The notes beneath the pieces are model-generated. The model searched no databases, was not told the origin of the DNA, and saw only the letters and a program-made list of their open reading frames with translations. 64,000 bases of DNA from Candidatus Methylopumilus sp. (GTDB lineage: Bacteria > Pseudomonadota > Gammaproteobacteria > Burkholderiales > Methylophilaceae), in contig SHXT01000002.1 in the NCBI GenBank assembly GCA_009693175.1, positions 1 to 64,000 on the forward strand, given 5' to 3'. Below are positions 1 through 11,726 of this stretch, piece by piece (positions within the stretch are counted from its first letter, which is position 1; every line of letters begins with the position of its first letter). Position numbers and translations under genes: made by a program.

Positions 1-135
1 GTGATGCCAGGTGATAACGTTTCAATCACTGTCACTTTAATTAACCCTATTGCGATGGAAGAAGGCTTACGCTTTGCGATTCGTGAAGGTGGCCGCACTG
101 TAGGTGCAGGTGTTGTTGCTAAGGTAATTGAATAG
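1..135 (+). CDS. tuf: Elongation factor Tu, C-terminal fragment (5' end outside window)
   Basis: Frame 1 reads [44 protein letters not shown], the EF-Tu C-terminus, directly upstream of rpsJ. Confidence 0.97.
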   Translation: MMPGDNVSITVTLINPIAMEEGLRFAIREGGRTVGAGVVAKVIE

Positions 136-189
136 TTTTTTTAAAAATTAATACCGTAAGGTATTCGCTCTTTGGAAAGGTAGTAAAAA

Positions 190-498
190 ATGCAAAGTCA
201 AAAAATTCGTATACGTTTGAAAGCGTTTGATTATCGTTTAATCGACCAATCAGCCCAGGAAATCGTTGAAACAGCAAAAAGAACAGGTGCTGTTGTTAAA
301 GGACCTGTCCCGCTTCCTACTCGTATTGAAAGATTCGATATCTTAAGATCGCCGCATGTAAATAAGACATCGCGTGATCAATTTGAAATAAGAACCCATC
401 AAAGATTGATGGATATCTTGGATCCAACAGATAAAACGGTTGATGCTTTAATGAAGTTGGATTTAGCTGCTGGAGTTGATGTAGAAATTAAGTTGTAA
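190..498 (+). CDS. rpsJ: 30S ribosomal protein S10
   Basis: Sequence [35 protein letters not shown]10 cluster order. Confidence 0.98.
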   Translation: MQSQKIRIRLKAFDYRLIDQSAQEIVETAKRTGAVVKGPVPLPTRIERFDILRSPHVNKTSRDQFEIRTHQRLMDILDPTDKTVDALMKLDLAAGVDVEIKL

Positions 499-521
499 AA
501 GTTTGGAGCGTTAGGTATAAT
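493..521 (+). promoter_or_regulatory. Candidate sigma70 promoter between rpsJ and rplC
   Basis: TTGTAA (493-498), 17-nt spacer, TATAAT (516-521). Confidence 0.5.
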
Positions 522-592
522 TCCGCGCTCTTTGTAGAAATCGGTCAATTGTAATCGGTTTCGTTTAATAATAATAATTTAAGGATACGATC

Positions 593-1237
593 ATGAGCTT
601 AGCGCTTATTGGTCGCAAAGTTGGTATGACAAGGGTATTTACAGAGGATGGCACTAGCATTCCTGTAACAGTTCTTGAAGTTTTACCTAACCGAGTGACA
701 CAGATCAAAACAATCGCTACGGATGGCTATACTAGCCTTCAATTAGCATATGGTGCAGTCAAAGCTACTAAGCTTGATAAGGCGCTCACAGGTCATTACG
801 CTAAAGCAGGTGTAACAGCAGGTGCTGGATTACATGAAACTGCAATCAAAGAAGAAGATTTAGCAAATTACACTCCAGGTTCAAATATAACGGTAGAAAA
901 CTTCAAAGAAGGACAGCTTGTTGATGTAACAGGCACTTCAATTGGTAAAGGTTATGCTGGTGTTATTAAAAGACATCATTTCAGATCAAACAGAGCATCA
1001 CACGGCAATTCAAGATCACATAATGTTCCAGGTTCTATCGGTATGGCTCAAGATCCAGGCCGAGTATTCCCAGGGAAACGTATGTCAGGTCATTTAGGTG
1101 CTGTCAAAGTGACAACACAAAATTTAGAAATTGTACGTGTTGATTCAGCAAAAAATCTCATACTTATTAAAGGGGCTGTTCCAGGTTCCAAAGGCGGTGA
1201 TGTTCTTGTGCGCGCAGCTGTGAAAGTGAGTAAATAA
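593..1237 (+). CDS. rplC: 50S ribosomal protein L3
   Basis: L3 sequence ([16 protein letters not shown]...), cluster order. Confidence 0.98.
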   Translation: MSLALIGRKVGMTRVFTEDGTSIPVTVLEVLPNRVTQIKTIATDGYTSLQLAYGAVKATKLDKALTGHYAKAGVTAGAGLHETAIKEEDLANYTPGSNITVENFKEGQLVDVTGTSIGKGYAGVIKRHHFRSNRASHGNSRSHNVPGSIGMAQDPGRVFPGKRMSGHLGAVKVTTQNLEIVRVDSAKNLILIKGAVPGSKGGDVLVRAAVKVSK

Positions 1238-1863
1238 TGGAATTAAAATTACTCGATAAAAATGGCAAAGCCGTTAAGAAAAGCGTTACCGTATCTGATG
1301 CAACTTTTGGTCGTGAATCTAATGAGGCTCTTGTTCATCAATTAGTAGTGGCATACATGGCAAATGCTCGTGTTGCAACACGCTCACAAAAAACAAGAGG
1401 CACTGTAAAACACAGCACACGTAAACCTTACGCACAAAAAGGTACAGGTAATGCACGTTCTGGTATGACTTCAAGCCCTATATGGCGTGGAGGTGGTAGA
1501 ACATTCCCAAATTCACCTGATGAAAATTTCTCTCACAAGATTAATCGAAAAGCATATCGCGTAGGTATGAGATCTATTCTTTCTGAATTGGTAAGACAAG
1601 AAAGATTGAGTATTGTTGAAGAATTTAAATTGGAAACACCCAAGACTAAACAGCTAGTCGACAAGATTAAAAGCATGGGTTACACACAAGGTGTTTTAGT
1701 CTTAACAGATGCGTTTGATGAAAACTTATATTTATCATCAAGAAATTTAACCAATGTTATGGTAGTTGAAGCGCAATATGCTGATCCAGTTAGTTTGGTT
1801 CAATTTGCAAATGTAGTGGCTACAGCTGGTGCACTTAAAAAACTTGAGGAGATGCTAGCGTGA
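1237..1863 (+). CDS. rplD: 50S ribosomal protein L4
   Basis: L4 sequence, cluster order. Confidence 0.98.
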   Translation: MELKLLDKNGKAVKKSVTVSDATFGRESNEALVHQLVVAYMANARVATRSQKTRGTVKHSTRKPYAQKGTGNARSGMTSSPIWRGGGRTFPNSPDENFSHKINRKAYRVGMRSILSELVRQERLSIVEEFKLETPKTKQLVDKIKSMGYTQGVLVLTDAFDENLYLSSRNLTNVMVVEAQYADPVSLVQFANVVATAGALKKLEEMLA

Positions 1864-2171
1864 GTCAAATAGTCCATATACAAGATCGAATTATTCAAGT
1901 TATTTTAGCGCCCCAAATTACTGAAAAAGCTACATTTATTGCTGATAAGCATAATCAGGTGGCGTTTAAAGTTAGAATTGATGCGACTAAATCAGAAATT
2001 AAAGCCGCTGTTGAACTAATGTTCAAAGTTGAAGTGAAAGCTGTGACATTGCTTAATGTGGGTGGCAAAGTAAAAAGAGCAGGCCGTTCATTTGGTAAAA
2101 GAAATGATTGGAAAAAGGCTTATGTAAGTCTTAAACCAGGCCAAGAGATTAATTTTGCGAGCGGTGAATAA
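1860..2171 (+). CDS. rplW: 50S ribosomal protein L23 (GTG start)
   Basis: L23 sequence; start overlaps the rplD stop. Confidence 0.97.
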   Translation: MSQIVHIQDRIIQVILAPQITEKATFIADKHNQVAFKVRIDATKSEIKAAVELMFKVEVKAVTLLNVGGKVKRAGRSFGKRNDWKKAYVSLKPGQEINFASGE

Positions 2172-2180
2172 GGATAAAAA

Positions 2181-3014
2181 ATGGCTTTAGTTAAAGTAAA
2201 ACCAACTTCCCCAGGAAGACGCGCAGTTATTAAGGTTGTTAATCCAGACCTACACAAAGGCAAGCCTTTCGCACCTTTGGTCGAAAGAAAAAATAAGAAT
2301 GCTGGTAGAAATAGCCGCGGCATCATTACCATTCGTCACCATGGCGGTGGCCACAAACAAAATTATAGAGTGATTGATTTCAAAAGAAATAAAGATGGCA
2401 TCACTGCAAAAGTAGAGCATCTTGAATACGATCCAAATAGAACTGCAAATATTGCACTTCTTTTATATGCAGATGGTGAAAGAAGATACATTATTGCTCC
2501 TAAAGGTGTAGCTTTAGGAGCTGAATTAATTAGTGGTTCAGAAGCACCTATTAAAGCGGGTAATGCAATGCCATTAAGAAATATTCCGGTAGGCAGCACA
2601 ATTCATTGCATAGAATTACAACCTGGAAAAGGTGCTCAAATAGCACGTTCTGCAGGAACTTCTGTGCAGTTATTAGCAAGAGAAGGCACCTATGCACAAT
2701 TAAGACTTCGTTCAGGCGAAGTAAGAAAAGTGCATGTAGATTGCAAGGCTACTTTAGGTGAAGTTGGTAATGAAGAACATTCTCTTAGATCTATTGGTAA
2801 AGCAGGTGCTATGAGGTGGAGAGGTGTTAGACCAACAGTACGTGGTGTAGTTATGAACCCTGTTGATCACCCACACGGTGGTGGTGAAGGAAAAACTGCA
2901 GCCGGCATGCATCCAGTCAGCCCTTGGGGAACTCCCACTAAAGGCTATCGAACAAGAAAAAATAAACGAACTGATCATATGCGCGTCAGTCGTCGTCCAG
3001 CGAATAAGAGGTAA
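2181..3014 (+). CDS. rplB: 50S ribosomal protein L2
   Basis: L2 sequence with the conserved C-terminal [15 protein letters not shown] motif. Confidence 0.99.
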   Translation: MALVKVKPTSPGRRAVIKVVNPDLHKGKPFAPLVERKNKNAGRNSRGIITIRHHGGGHKQNYRVIDFKRNKDGITAKVEHLEYDPNRTANIALLLYADGERRYIIAPKGVALGAELISGSEAPIKAGNAMPLRNIPVGSTIHCIELQPGKGAQIARSAGTSVQLLAREGTYAQLRLRSGEVRKVHVDCKATLGEVGNEEHSLRSIGKAGAMRWRGVRPTVRGVVMNPVDHPHGGGEGKTAAGMHPVSPWGTPTKGYRTRKNKRTDHMRVSRRPANKR

Positions 3015-3019
3015 TAAAT

Positions 3020-3301
3020 ATGGCACGTTCAGTTAGAAAAGGACCATTCATTGATGCACATTTGGCAAAGAAAGTTGAGGTTGCTTCAGGCAATCGCGAT
3101 CGTAAACCAATTAAAACGTGGTCAAGAAGATCAACCATATTACCTAATTTTATTGGCCTGACTATTGGAATTCACAATGGTAAGCAGCATGTGCCTATTC
3201 TTATCACTGAAAATATGATTGGTCATAAATTAGGTGAGTTTGCATTGACAAGAACTTTTAAAGGTCACTCAGGCGATAGAAAAGCGAAGGTAGAAAAATA
3301 A
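3020..3301 (+). CDS. rpsS: 30S ribosomal protein S19
   Basis: [15 protein letters not shown]... Confidence 0.98.
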   Translation: MARSVRKGPFIDAHLAKKVEVASGNRDRKPIKTWSRRSTILPNFIGLTIGIHNGKQHVPILITENMIGHKLGEFALTRTFKGHSGDRKAKVEK

Positions 3302-3636
3302 TGGTAACTGAAGTTACAGCAGTATTAAAAGGTGTGCGTTTATCACCACAAAAAGCTAGGTTAGTAGCTGATTTAGTTCGTGGTAAAAAAGTTGACTATG
3401 CGCTTGATATTCTTAATTTCAGTCCAAAAAAAGGCGCAGAGATTATTAAGCGAGTTGTTAAGTCTGCAATTGCAAATGCTGAACATAATAATGGGGCTGA
3501 TATAGATGAATTGTTTATTAAAACAATTTATGTTGATAAAGGCATTATTTTAAAACGTATCCGTGCTCGTGCTAAAGGCCGTGCAGGGAAAATCGCAAAA
3601 CCAACTTGTCATATTAAAGTGACAGTCGGTAACTAA
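3301..3636 (+). CDS. rplV: 50S ribosomal protein L22
   Basis: L22 sequence, cluster order. Confidence 0.98.
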   Translation: MVTEVTAVLKGVRLSPQKARLVADLVRGKKVDYALDILNFSPKKGAEIIKRVVKSAIANAEHNNGADIDELFIKTIYVDKGIILKRIRARAKGRAGKIAKPTCHIKVTVGN

Positions 3637-3648
3637 AGAGAAAAAAAT

Positions 3649-4446
3649 ATGGGTCAAAAAATTCATCCGATTGGTTTCCGTTTAAGTGTTCAAAAAAATT
3701 GGACATCACGTTGGTATGCTAATAGTAAAAATTTTCCTGCGATGCTTAACAGCGATATTAAGGTAAGAGAATTTTTAAACAAAAAATTAGCAAATGCTGC
3801 AGTAAGTAAAATTCTTATTGAGCGACCAGCGAAGAACGCAAAGATTACGATTTACTCGGCAAGACCTGGAATCGTGATTGGGAAAAAAGGTGAAGATATT
3901 GAGTCATTAAGATCAAGCTTGCAAGCACTTATGGGTGTACCTGTTCATTTAAATATTGAAGAAGTACGTAAACCAGAAATTGATGCAACACTTATTGCAC
4001 ATAGTATTGCTCAGCAATTAGAAAAGCGTGTGATGTTTAGACGTGCTATGAAAAGAGCGATGCAAAATGCGATGAGATTAGGTGCTCAAGGCATAAAAAT
4101 TATGAGCTCTGGTCGATTAAATGGTATTGAAATTGCAAGATCTGAATGGTATCGAGAAGGCCGAGTACCACTTCATACTTTAAGAGCTGATATTGATTAT
4201 GGTGTTGCTGAAGCAAAAACAACTTATGGCATTATTGGTGTCAAGGTATGGGTATTTAAGGGTGAGTTATTTGTAGATAATACAAAAGATATTTCACCAA
4301 TATTAGATGCTACTACTCCTGTAATTGAAAAAATTGCTGAAGAAAAAAAACCAAGAAAACCAAGGGTTAAAAAAGAAGAAACAATGGCACAAGAGCCAGA
4401 AATAAAAGTGAGAAAGTCGAGGGCTAAAGATGTTACAACCGGCTAG
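3649..4446 (+). CDS. rpsC: 30S ribosomal protein S3
   Basis: [26 protein letters not shown]-domain S3 with Lys/Glu-rich C-terminal tail. Confidence 0.98.
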   Translation: MGQKIHPIGFRLSVQKNWTSRWYANSKNFPAMLNSDIKVREFLNKKLANAAVSKILIERPAKNAKITIYSARPGIVIGKKGEDIESLRSSLQALMGVPVHLNIEEVRKPEIDATLIAHSIAQQLEKRVMFRRAMKRAMQNAMRLGAQGIKIMSSGRLNGIEIARSEWYREGRVPLHTLRADIDYGVAEAKTTYGIIGVKVWVFKGELFVDNTKDISPILDATTPVIEKIAEEKKPRKPRVKKEETMAQEPEIKVRKSRAKDVTTG

Positions 4447-4846
4447 ACAAAAATTTCGTAAGATGCAAAAGGGCCGTAATAAAGGCATTGCAACTACAGG
4501 GAATAAAGTAAGTTTTGGAGACTTTGGTTTAAAAGCTATTGGACGCGGTCGTTTAACAGCTCGTCAAATTGAAGCAGCACGTCGAGTAATGACTCGTCAT
4601 ATTAAACGTGGTGGCCGTGTATGGATTCGTATTTTTCCAGATCAACCAATTTCTAAAAAACCTGCTGAAGTTCGTATGGGTAATGGTAAAGGTAGTACTG
4701 AGTACTACGTAGCTCAAATCCAACCCGGCAAAATGTTATATGAAATGGATGGAGTAACAGAAGTGTTAGCGAGAGAAGCATTTAAATTAGCAGCAGCTAA
4801 ACTTCCTATTGAAACAGCTTTTATAACTCGTCATGTCGGAGGCTAA
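4430..4846 (+). CDS. rplP: 50S ribosomal protein L16
   Basis: [19 protein letters not shown]; start overlaps rpsC 3' end by 17 nt. Confidence 0.98.
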   Translation: MLQPARQKFRKMQKGRNKGIATTGNKVSFGDFGLKAIGRGRLTARQIEAARRVMTRHIKRGGRVWIRIFPDQPISKKPAEVRMGNGKGSTEYYVAQIQPGKMLYEMDGVTEVLAREAFKLAAAKLPIETAFITRHVGG

Positions 4847-4847
4847 T

Positions 4848-5042
4848 ATGAAAACAGCTGATTTAAGAAAAAAAACAACCGAAGAATTAGGTACTGAGTT
4901 ATTAGAGTTAAGAAGAGCTCAATTTTCATTAAGAATGCAATTGGCAACTCAGCAATTAAATAAAGTTGATCAAATTGGAAAAATTAAACGTGATATCGCA
5001 AGAGTAAAAACAGTTCTTGGCGAGAAAGTTAAACAGGCTTAA
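4848..5042 (+). CDS. rpmC: 50S ribosomal protein L29 (ORF track start at 4833 is probably too early)
   Basis: [31 protein letters not shown] just upstream of the ATG at 4848. Confidence 0.95.
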   Translation: MKTADLRKKTTEELGTELLELRRAQFSLRMQLATQQLNKVDQIGKIKRDIARVKTVLGEKVKQA

Positions 5043-5044
5043 AT

Positions 5045-5311
5045 ATGACTGAAATAAAGAAAGTTGTTAGAACCTTAACTGGCAGAGTTGTAAGCGACAA
5101 GATGGATAAAACAGTCACAGTATTGGTTGAAAGAAAAGTAAAACATCCTTTGATTGGCAAAGTAATTGTTAAATCAAATAAATTTCATGCCCATGATGAG
5201 AAAAATGAAAGTAAAGAGGGCGATCTAGTAATTATTACGGAGAATCGTCCTATTTCTAAAACTAAGACATGGGTAGTTAGTAAAATAGTTACAAAGGCAG
5301 TTCAAGTTTAG
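5045..5311 (+). CDS. rpsQ: 30S ribosomal protein S17
   Basis: [31 protein letters not shown]. Confidence 0.98.
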   Translation: MTEIKKVVRTLTGRVVSDKMDKTVTVLVERKVKHPLIGKVIVKSNKFHAHDEKNESKEGDLVIITENRPISKTKTWVVSKIVTKAVQV

Positions 5312-5321
5312 TTTTAAGAGG

Positions 5322-5350
5322 TTGAGAATAAGAAATAAATAGCATATAAT
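5322..5350 (+). promoter_or_regulatory. Candidate spc-type promoter upstream of rplN
   Basis: TTGAGA (5322-5327), 17-nt spacer, perfect TATAAT (5345-5350), inside the 162-nt rpsQ-rplN gap. Confidence 0.7.
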
Positions 5351-5361
5351 GCGAGACTTTT

Positions 5362-5402
5362 TTGGGGTTCATAAACTTTAAGTTTATAGGCTAACCCCCC
5401 AA
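5362..5402 (+). other. Leader hairpin upstream of rplN
   Basis: TTGGGGTTC-ATAAACT-TTA-AGTTTAT-AGGCT-AACCCCCCAA: 7-bp inner stem plus outer TTGGGGTT/AACCCC pairing. Confidence 0.6.
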
Positions 5403-5473
5403 TACTGACCGTAGTATATCGGCTAATTAAAAAGCTGGCTTTAGCAATAACGGATTAAGTTGGAGATAAACTC

Positions 5474-5842
5474 ATGATTCAAATGCAGTCAAGATTAGAA
5501 ATAGCTGACAATACTGGTGCGCGTTCAGTCATGTGCATTAAGGTATTGGGTGGCTCAAAAAGACGTTATGCAAGTATTGGTGACCTTATTAAAGTAAGTA
5601 TTAAAGACGCAGCCCCTAGAGGAAGAGTAAAAAAAGGGGAAGTTTATACCGCGGTTGTTGTGAGAACAGCAAAAGGGGTTAGACGACCAGATGGTTCTTT
5701 AATTAAATTTGATACCAATGCAGCCGTTCTTTTGAATAATAAATTTGAACCTATTGGGACACGTATTTTTGGACCTGTGACTCGTGAATTGAGAACAGAA
5801 CGGTTCATGAAGATTGTTTCATTAGCACCAGAAGTTTTATAG
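5474..5842 (+). CDS. rplN: 50S ribosomal protein L14
   Basis: [28 protein letters not shown]. Confidence 0.99.
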   Translation: MIQMQSRLEIADNTGARSVMCIKVLGGSKRRYASIGDLIKVSIKDAAPRGRVKKGEVYTAVVVRTAKGVRRPDGSLIKFDTNAAVLLNNKFEPIGTRIFGPVTRELRTERFMKIVSLAPEVL

Positions 5843-5852
5843 GAGTATACGG

Positions 5853-6170
5853 ATGAATAAAATTCGTAAAGGCGATAAAGTTATTTTAAATACCGGTAAA
5901 GACAAAGGTAAACAAGGCATTGTTTTGCATGTTCTTAAAACAGGCCATGTGCTTGTCGAAGGTTTAAATATGGTAAAGAAACATACCAAATCAAATCCGG
6001 CAAAAAATATTCAAGGCGGGATTGTAAGTAAAGAAATGTCACTTAATATTTCTAATGTTGCATTACTTAATAATTTAACTCAAAAAGCTGACAGAGTTGG
6101 GATAAAAAAGCTTGATGATGGTGAGAAGATCCGTGTTTTTAAATCAAATAACGAAGCAGTTGACGCATAG
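5853..6170 (+). CDS. rplX: 50S ribosomal protein L24
   Basis: KOW-type L24 sequence, cluster order. Confidence 0.98.
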   Translation: MNKIRKGDKVILNTGKDKGKQGIVLHVLKTGHVLVEGLNMVKKHTKSNPAKNIQGGIVSKEMSLNISNVALLNNLTQKADRVGIKKLDDGEKIRVFKSNNEAVDA

Positions 6171-6178
6171 GAAAAGAA

Positions 6179-6718
6179 ATGGCTCGATTAAAAGAATTTT
6201 ACAGAACAGAAGTCATTAAAAAAATGACTGAACAATTTGGTTATACATCACCAATGCAAGTGCCTAGAATTGAAAAAATTATTTTAAATATGGGTGTCGG
6301 TGAAGCTGTTGCTGATAAGAAGATCATGGAACATGCTGTTGGCGATATGGAAAAAATTGCTGGCCAAAAAGCCATTGTTACTAAAGCTAAAAAGTCAGTT
6401 GCAGCATTTAAAATTCGTGATGACTATCCGGTAGGCTGTAAGGTTACTCTTCGTAGAGATCGTATGTATGAGTTTCTAGACAGGCTCGTTACGATTGCTA
6501 TTCCAAGAATAAGAGATTTTAGAGGTATTTCTGCAAGATCATTTGATGGCCGTGGAAATTACAACATGGGTGTTAAAGAGCAAATTATTTTTCCTGAAAT
6601 TGAATACGATAAAATTGATACATTAAGAGGGATGAATATCACAATTACAACAACAGCAAAAACTGACGAAGAAGCAAAAGCATTGTTATCTGCGTTTAGT
6701 TTTCCATTTAGAAACTAG
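6179..6718 (+). CDS. rplE: 50S ribosomal protein L5
   Basis: L5 sequence, cluster order. Confidence 0.99.
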   Translation: MARLKEFYRTEVIKKMTEQFGYTSPMQVPRIEKIILNMGVGEAVADKKIMEHAVGDMEKIAGQKAIVTKAKKSVAAFKIRDDYPVGCKVTLRRDRMYEFLDRLVTIAIPRIRDFRGISARSFDGRGNYNMGVKEQIIFPEIEYDKIDTLRGMNITITTTAKTDEEAKALLSAFSFPFRN

Positions 6719-6727
6719 GTTTAGATT

Positions 6728-7033
6728 ATGGCTAAAATGTGCATGACAGAACGCGAATTAAAACGACGTAATATGGTTGAGAAATATAAAACCAAACGTG
6801 CCGCTTTAAATAAAATTATTTCTGATATAAACGCATCTTCAGAGCAAAAAAAAGAAGCGAGACAGAAATTACAAAGTTTACCGCGTAATTCAAGTCCGGT
6901 TAGATTGAGAAATCGTTGTTCTTTAACAGGTCGTCCAAGAGGTGTATATAGCAAATTCGGAATTGGTCGAAGTAAATTAAGAGATTTAATGATGCGAGGC
7001 GAAGTGCCTGGTGTTATTAAAGCAAGTTGGTAA
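6728..7033 (+). CDS. rpsN: 30S ribosomal protein S14
   Basis: [41 protein letters not shown]; long S14 form without zinc ribbon. Confidence 0.98.
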   Translation: MAKMCMTERELKRRNMVEKYKTKRAALNKIISDINASSEQKKEARQKLQSLPRNSSPVRLRNRCSLTGRPRGVYSKFGIGRSKLRDLMMRGEVPGVIKASW

Positions 7034-7048
7034 TAGGAGAAAAATGAT

Positions 7049-7444
7049 ATGAGTATGAGCGATCCAGTTGCCGATATGTTAACCAGAATTAGGAATGGTC
7101 AAGGTACAAATAAAGTATCTATTACCATGCCTGCATCTAAATTAAAAAAAGCTATCGCAAGTGTTTTAAAAGACGAAGGCTACATTGAGAATTTTGTTGA
7201 ACATGAAGTTCAAGGCAAACCTGTATTAAATATTGAATTGAAATATTATGCTGGCAGACCCGTGATTGAAAAAATTGAAAGGGTAAGTAAGCCTGGCTTA
7301 CGTATTTATAAAGCAAGTCAAAGTATTCCAGAAGTAATGAATGGTCTTGGTGTTGCAATTGTTTCTACATCCAAGGGAGTTATGACAGATAGAAAAGCTA
7401 AAGCTGCTGGTATTGGTGGCGAAGTGCTTTGTTATGTGGCTTAA
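7049..7444 (+). CDS. rpsH: 30S ribosomal protein S8
   Basis: [18 protein letters not shown]... Confidence 0.98.
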   Translation: MSMSDPVADMLTRIRNGQGTNKVSITMPASKLKKAIASVLKDEGYIENFVEHEVQGKPVLNIELKYYAGRPVIEKIERVSKPGLRIYKASQSIPEVMNGLGVAIVSTSKGVMTDRKAKAAGIGGEVLCYVA

Positions 7445-7456
7445 AAGGAAAAATAT

Positions 7457-7990
7457 ATGTCACGTATAGCTAATGCACCTGTCACTATCCCTCCTAAAGT
7501 AGAGATTGCAATTAACGAATTAAATATTTCAATTAGCGGCCCAATGGGTAAATTAAATCAATTGATTTCACCTAATGTTAAATTAAATAACGACGGTCAA
7601 GTAATTACATTTGTAGCAACTGATGAATCTCAGCAAGCAAATGCAATGGCTGGTACTTTGCGAGCGCTTGTTGCAAACATGGTAAAAGGTGTTTCTGAAG
7701 GATTTGTTAGAAAATTAACTCTAATTGGTATTGGATATAAAGCGCAAGCTCAAGGTGCAAATCTTAATCTTGATCTAGGTTTTTCACATCCAGTTAATTA
7801 CAAAATGCCTGACGGCGTTAAGGTTGAAACACCAAGTCAAACTGAAATTATTTTAAAAGGTTCCGATAAACAATTAGTAGGTCAAGTTGCTGCTCAAATT
7901 AGAGCATACAGACCACCAGAGCCATATAAAGGTAAGGGCGTTCGTTATTCAGATGAGAACGTTATTATCAAAGAAACTAAGAAAAAATAA
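7457..7990 (+). CDS. rplF: 50S ribosomal protein L6
   Basis: [27 protein letters not shown]-terminus typical of L6. Confidence 0.98.
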   Translation: MSRIANAPVTIPPKVEIAINELNISISGPMGKLNQLISPNVKLNNDGQVITFVATDESQQANAMAGTLRALVANMVKGVSEGFVRKLTLIGIGYKAQAQGANLNLDLGFSHPVNYKMPDGVKVETPSQTEIILKGSDKQLVGQVAAQIRAYRPPEPYKGKGVRYSDENVIIKETKKK

Positions 7991-8000
7991 AGGTTGAGAT

Positions 8001-8354
8001 ATGCATAATACAAATCCTCGTTTACGTCGCGCCAAAAAGACCCGAGCAAAAATCGCTGAACTTAAAGTAACAAGATTAAGTGTTCATAGAACTAACACAA
8101 ATATTTATGCCCAAATTATAAATGCAGGCGAGAATAAAGTTTTAGCAAGCGCCTCTACGCTTGAAGCAGATATTAAAAAAACCTTAAAGAATGGCGGCAA
8201 TATTAAAGCGGCAGCTGAAATTGGCAAACGTATTGCTGAAAAAGCTAAAAAAATTGGAATTACAATCGTGGCATTTGATAGATCTGGTTATCGATATCAC
8301 GGTAGAGTTAAAGCTTTAGCTGATGCTGCTAGAGAAAATGGTTTGTCTTTCTAA
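8001..8354 (+). CDS. rplR: 50S ribosomal protein L18
   Basis: L18 sequence, cluster order. Confidence 0.98.
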   Translation: MHNTNPRLRRAKKTRAKIAELKVTRLSVHRTNTNIYAQIINAGENKVLASASTLEADIKKTLKNGGNIKAAAEIGKRIAEKAKKIGITIVAFDRSGYRYHGRVKALADAARENGLSF

Positions 8355-8379
8355 CCCAACAATTTAAATAGGTCAAAAC

Positions 8380-8892
8380 ATGGCAAAAGATTTAGAAAAT
8401 CAACAAACGCAAACAGACGGTTTAAGAGAAAAAATGATTGCCGTCAATCGCGTTACCAAAGTGGTTAAGGGCGGACGTATTATGAGCTTCGCAGTCTTAA
8501 CTGTTGTAGGTGATGGAGATGGTTCGGTTGGTATGGGAAAAGGTAAGGCAAGAGAAGTTCCTGTGGCCGTTCAAAAAGCGATGGATGAGGCTAGAAAAGG
8601 CATGCTTAAAGTAAAGTTAAATAATGGAACATTGCAACATGCTGTAATGGGTGAGCATGGTGCTGCAAAAGTCTTTATTCAGCCAGCTTCAGAAGGTACC
8701 GGTATTATTGCTGGTGGGGCTATGAGGGCTATTTTTGAAGTGATGGGTATTACGAATGTTTTAGCAAAATGCATTGGTTCAACCAATCCTTATAATGTGG
8801 TTAGAGCAACATTAAATGGACTTGAGTCTATGAATACACCAGCTGAAATTGCTGCTAAACGCGGTAAATCAGTAGAAGAAATTAGAGGCTAA
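8380..8892 (+). CDS. rpsE: 30S ribosomal protein S5
   Basis: [42 protein letters not shown]. Confidence 0.99.
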   Translation: MAKDLENQQTQTDGLREKMIAVNRVTKVVKGGRIMSFAVLTVVGDGDGSVGMGKGKAREVPVAVQKAMDEARKGMLKVKLNNGTLQHAVMGEHGAAKVFIQPASEGTGIIAGGAMRAIFEVMGITNVLAKCIGSTNPYNVVRATLNGLESMNTPAEIAAKRGKSVEEIRG

Positions 8893-8897
8893 TTTAA

Positions 8898-9101
8898 ATG
8901 GCAAAAACAAAAAAAGAAATAACAGCCGGATTAAAAGTTACATTAATTAAAAGTTTAATTGGTAGAACTGAAGCTCATCGTGCAACTGTTAAAGGTTTAG
9001 GCCTAAGACGTATCCATCACACTGTTGATTTACAAGATACACCAGCAATTCGAGGCATGATTAATTCAGTAAATTATTTACTTAAAGTTGAAAAGATATA
9101 A
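8898..9101 (+). CDS. rpmD: 50S ribosomal protein L30
   Basis: L30 sequence, cluster order. Confidence 0.97.
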   Translation: MAKTKKEITAGLKVTLIKSLIGRTEAHRATVKGLGLRRIHHTVDLQDTPAIRGMINSVNYLLKVEKI

Positions 9102-9110
9102 AGAGAAATT

Positions 9111-9548
9111 ATGAAATTAAATACATTAAAACCAGCAGTGGGTTCTAAAAAAGTAGCAAGACGTGTTGGGCGAGGTATTGGCTCTGGTCTTGGAAAAACA
9201 GCTGGACGTGGCCATAAAGGTCAAAAATCAAGAGCAGGTGGATTCCATAAAGTTGGTTTTGAAGGTGGTCAAATGCCGATTCAAAGACGTCTTCCAAAGC
9301 GTGGATTTAAATCATTAACGCAAAAACTTACTGCACGCGTGAGAACAAATGAGCTGAATTTAGTTGAGTCAGATAATATTGATTTACTTGTATTAAAGTC
9401 TGCTAAATTAATTTCTGATAATGCAAAAACAGCAAAAGTTTATTTATCAGGCGAAGTAAAAAGAAAATTAACTATCCAAGGTTTATTATTAACCAAGGGC
9501 GCTCGAGCTGCTATTGAAGCTGCAGGCGGAAAAGTAGTAGAAGTTTGA
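9111..9548 (+). CDS. rplO: 50S ribosomal protein L15
   Basis: [25 protein letters not shown]. Confidence 0.98.
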   Translation: MKLNTLKPAVGSKKVARRVGRGIGSGLGKTAGRGHKGQKSRAGGFHKVGFEGGQMPIQRRLPKRGFKSLTQKLTARVRTNELNLVESDNIDLLVLKSAKLISDNAKTAKVYLSGEVKRKLTIQGLLLTKGARAAIEAAGGKVVEV

Positions 9549-9558
9549 GAACTTAATT

Positions 9559-10881
9559 TTGGCTCAAGATAATCTATTAGGTGCTTTTGGCAAGACGAGC
9601 GAATTAAAAGGTCGCATATTGTTTTGTCTTGGAGCGATCGTTGTTTATAGACTTGGTGCTCATATTCCAGTGCCTGGAATTGATCCACTTACGCTTAAAA
9701 AATTATTTGAATCTCAAAGCGGTGGCATATTAGGAATGTTTAATATGTTCTCTGGGGGTGCATTAAAAAGATTCACATTATTTGCACTAGGGATCATGCC
9801 TTATATTTCCGCATCGATCATTATGCAATTGCTTTCAGCGGCATCTCCACAGATTGAGCAATTAAAAAAAGATGGTGAAGCAGGAAGAAGATTGATAACA
9901 AAATACACGAGATATGGCACAGTATTTTTGGCTGCATTTCAGGCGTTAGGTATTTCAATAGCACTAGAATCACAACCCGGATTAGTTCTTGATCCTGGAT
10001 TGGCTTTTAGACTCACAACAGTTGTAACTTTAGTGAGCGGGACAATGTTTCTCATGTGGCTGGGTGAGCAAATTACTGAAAGAGGTATTGGTAACGGTAT
10101 TTCAATCATTATTTTTTCAGGCATTGTGGCTGGATTGCCTAATGCCATAGGAAGCACACTTGAATTAGCTAGGACAGGAGCATTTTCAATTGTGCTAGTT
10201 TTTTTCTTGTTTGCAGCAACAATTTTAGTAACAGCTCTGGTTGTTTTTGTAGAAAGAGGCCAGAGAAAAATTACTGTTAATTATGCAAAGAGGCAAGTAG
10301 GTAATAAGTTGTATGGAGGTCAAACCTCTCATTTACCCTTAAAGTTGAATATGGCTGGTGTGATTCCACCTATATTTGCATCAAGCATTATTTTATTTCC
10401 AGCAACTTTGGCTGGATGGTTTGGTTCTAGTGAAAAAATGTTATGGCTTAAAGATATTGGAGCTGCTATTTCACCAGGACAGCCGATTTATATTTTTCTA
10501 TTCGCAGTAGCGATAGTATTTTTCTGCTTTTTTTATACTGCTTTGGTATTTAATCCAAAGGAGACGGCAGATAACTTGAAAAAAGGTGGCGCGTTTGTTC
10601 CTGGAATTAGACCGGGAGAACAAACTGCAAAATATATCGACCAAATTATGGGGAGATTAACTTTAGTAGGAGCAGGTTATATAACACTTGTGTGTTTATT
10701 ACCTGAATTTTTAATACTTAAGTTTAATGTTCCTTTTTATTTTGGAGGTACATCGTTATTAATTATTGTAGTTGTGACGATGGATTTTATGACCCAGGTT
10801 CAATCTCATCTAATGTCATATCAGTATGAGGGATTACTTAAGAAAGCTAACTTTAAAGGCGGCACTAACGCGCTTAGGTAA
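9559..10881 (+). CDS. secY: Preprotein translocase subunit SecY (TTG start)
   Basis: SecY membrane sequence ([38 protein letters not shown]). Confidence 0.99.
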   Translation: MAQDNLLGAFGKTSELKGRILFCLGAIVVYRLGAHIPVPGIDPLTLKKLFESQSGGILGMFNMFSGGALKRFTLFALGIMPYISASIIMQLLSAASPQIEQLKKDGEAGRRLITKYTRYGTVFLAAFQALGISIALESQPGLVLDPGLAFRLTTVVTLVSGTMFLMWLGEQITERGIGNGISIIIFSGIVAGLPNAIGSTLELARTGAFSIVLVFFLFAATILVTALVVFVERGQRKITVNYAKRQVGNKLYGGQTSHLPLKLNMAGVIPPIFASSIILFPATLAGWFGSSEKMLWLKDIGAAISPGQPIYIFLFAVAIVFFCFFYTALVFNPKETADNLKKGGAFVPGIRPGEQTAKYIDQIMGRLTLVGAGYITLVCLLPEFLILKFNVPFYFGGTSLLIIVVVTMDFMTQVQSHLMSYQYEGLLKKANFKGGTNALR

Positions 10882-10891
10882 CCTTTAATTA

Positions 10892-11110
10892 ATGGCAAAA
10901 GAAGACACAATTGAGATGCAAGGGGAAATTATAGAAAATCTTCCAAATGCAACTTTTAGAGTTAAGTTGGAAAATGGCCATGTTGTATTAGGTTATATTT
11001 CAGGGAAAATGCGTATGAATTATATTCGTATTCTTCCAGGAGATAAGGTAACTGTTGAAATGACGCCTTATGATTTAACTAGAGCGAGAATTACGTTTAG
11101 AGTTAAATAG
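10892..11110 (+). CDS. infA: Translation initiation factor IF-1
   Basis: [53 protein letters not shown]. Confidence 0.99.
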   Translation: MAKEDTIEMQGEIIENLPNATFRVKLENGHVVLGYISGKMRMNYIRILPGDKVTVEMTPYDLTRARITFRVK

Positions 11111-11143
11111 GTAGTATTTAATTAAAATTTAAGAGGTATAAAA

Positions 11144-11257
11144 ATGAAAGTTCGTGCATCCGTAAAAACATTATGCCGAAACTGTAAAGTTGTTAGAAGA
11201 AGAGGTGTTGTGAGAGTAATTTGCTCAGACCCTCGACATAAGCAACGACAAGGATAA
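11144..11257 (+). CDS. rpmJ: 50S ribosomal protein L36 (absent from ORF track)
   Basis: Own translation: [37 protein letters not shown]; zinc-binding form. Confidence 0.97.
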   Translation: MKVRASVKTLCRNCKVVRRRGVVRVICSDPRHKQRQG

Positions 11258-11271
11258 GGAAGGGTTGTTAA

Positions 11272-11300
11272 TTGTTAAAAATTCAACAACCTGTTAAAAT
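11272..11300 (+). promoter_or_regulatory. Candidate promoter for the alpha operon
   Basis: TTGTTA (11272-11277), 17-nt spacer, TAAAAT (11295-11300). Confidence 0.45.
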
Positions 11301-11341
11301 GTAAAGTTTTTTATTTAATTTGCTATTTTTTGGAGTGAGTT

Positions 11342-11704
11342 ATGGCTCGTATTGCTGGGGTTAATGTACCCGATCATCAACATGCAGAAATTGCTTTAAC
11401 AGCAATTTACGGCATTGGGCGAAATACCGCAAAAAAGATTTGTGTTGCGGCTGGAGTCATTGCGACTGCTAAATTAAAAGATTTGAACGATGCCGAGGTA
11501 GAAAAGCTTCGTGATCAAGTAGCAAAAATAAAAGTTGAAGGTGACTTACGAAGAGAAGTCACAATGAACATCAAGCGATTAATGGATCTTAGTTGCTATA
11601 GAGGTATAAGACATAGAAGAGGACTTCCAGTAAGAGGTCAAAGAACTAAAACGAATGCAAGAACAAGAAAAGGCCCTGTAAAAGCAATCAAACAGGCTAA
11701 ATAA
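11342..11704 (+). CDS. rpsM: 30S ribosomal protein S13
   Basis: [27 protein letters not shown]. Confidence 0.99.
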   Translation: MARIAGVNVPDHQHAEIALTAIYGIGRNTAKKICVAAGVIATAKLKDLNDAEVEKLRDQVAKIKVEGDLRREVTMNIKRLMDLSCYRGIRHRRGLPVRGQRTKTNARTRKGPVKAIKQAK

Positions 11705-11726
11705 AAAGATTTAAGGATTATTATTT

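Noticed and set aside
3649-4446. Lys/Glu-rich C-terminal extension of S3 as a novel fusion
   Set aside because: Charged, variable S3 tails longer than E. coli S3 are known in Betaproteobacteria; nothing domain-like here.
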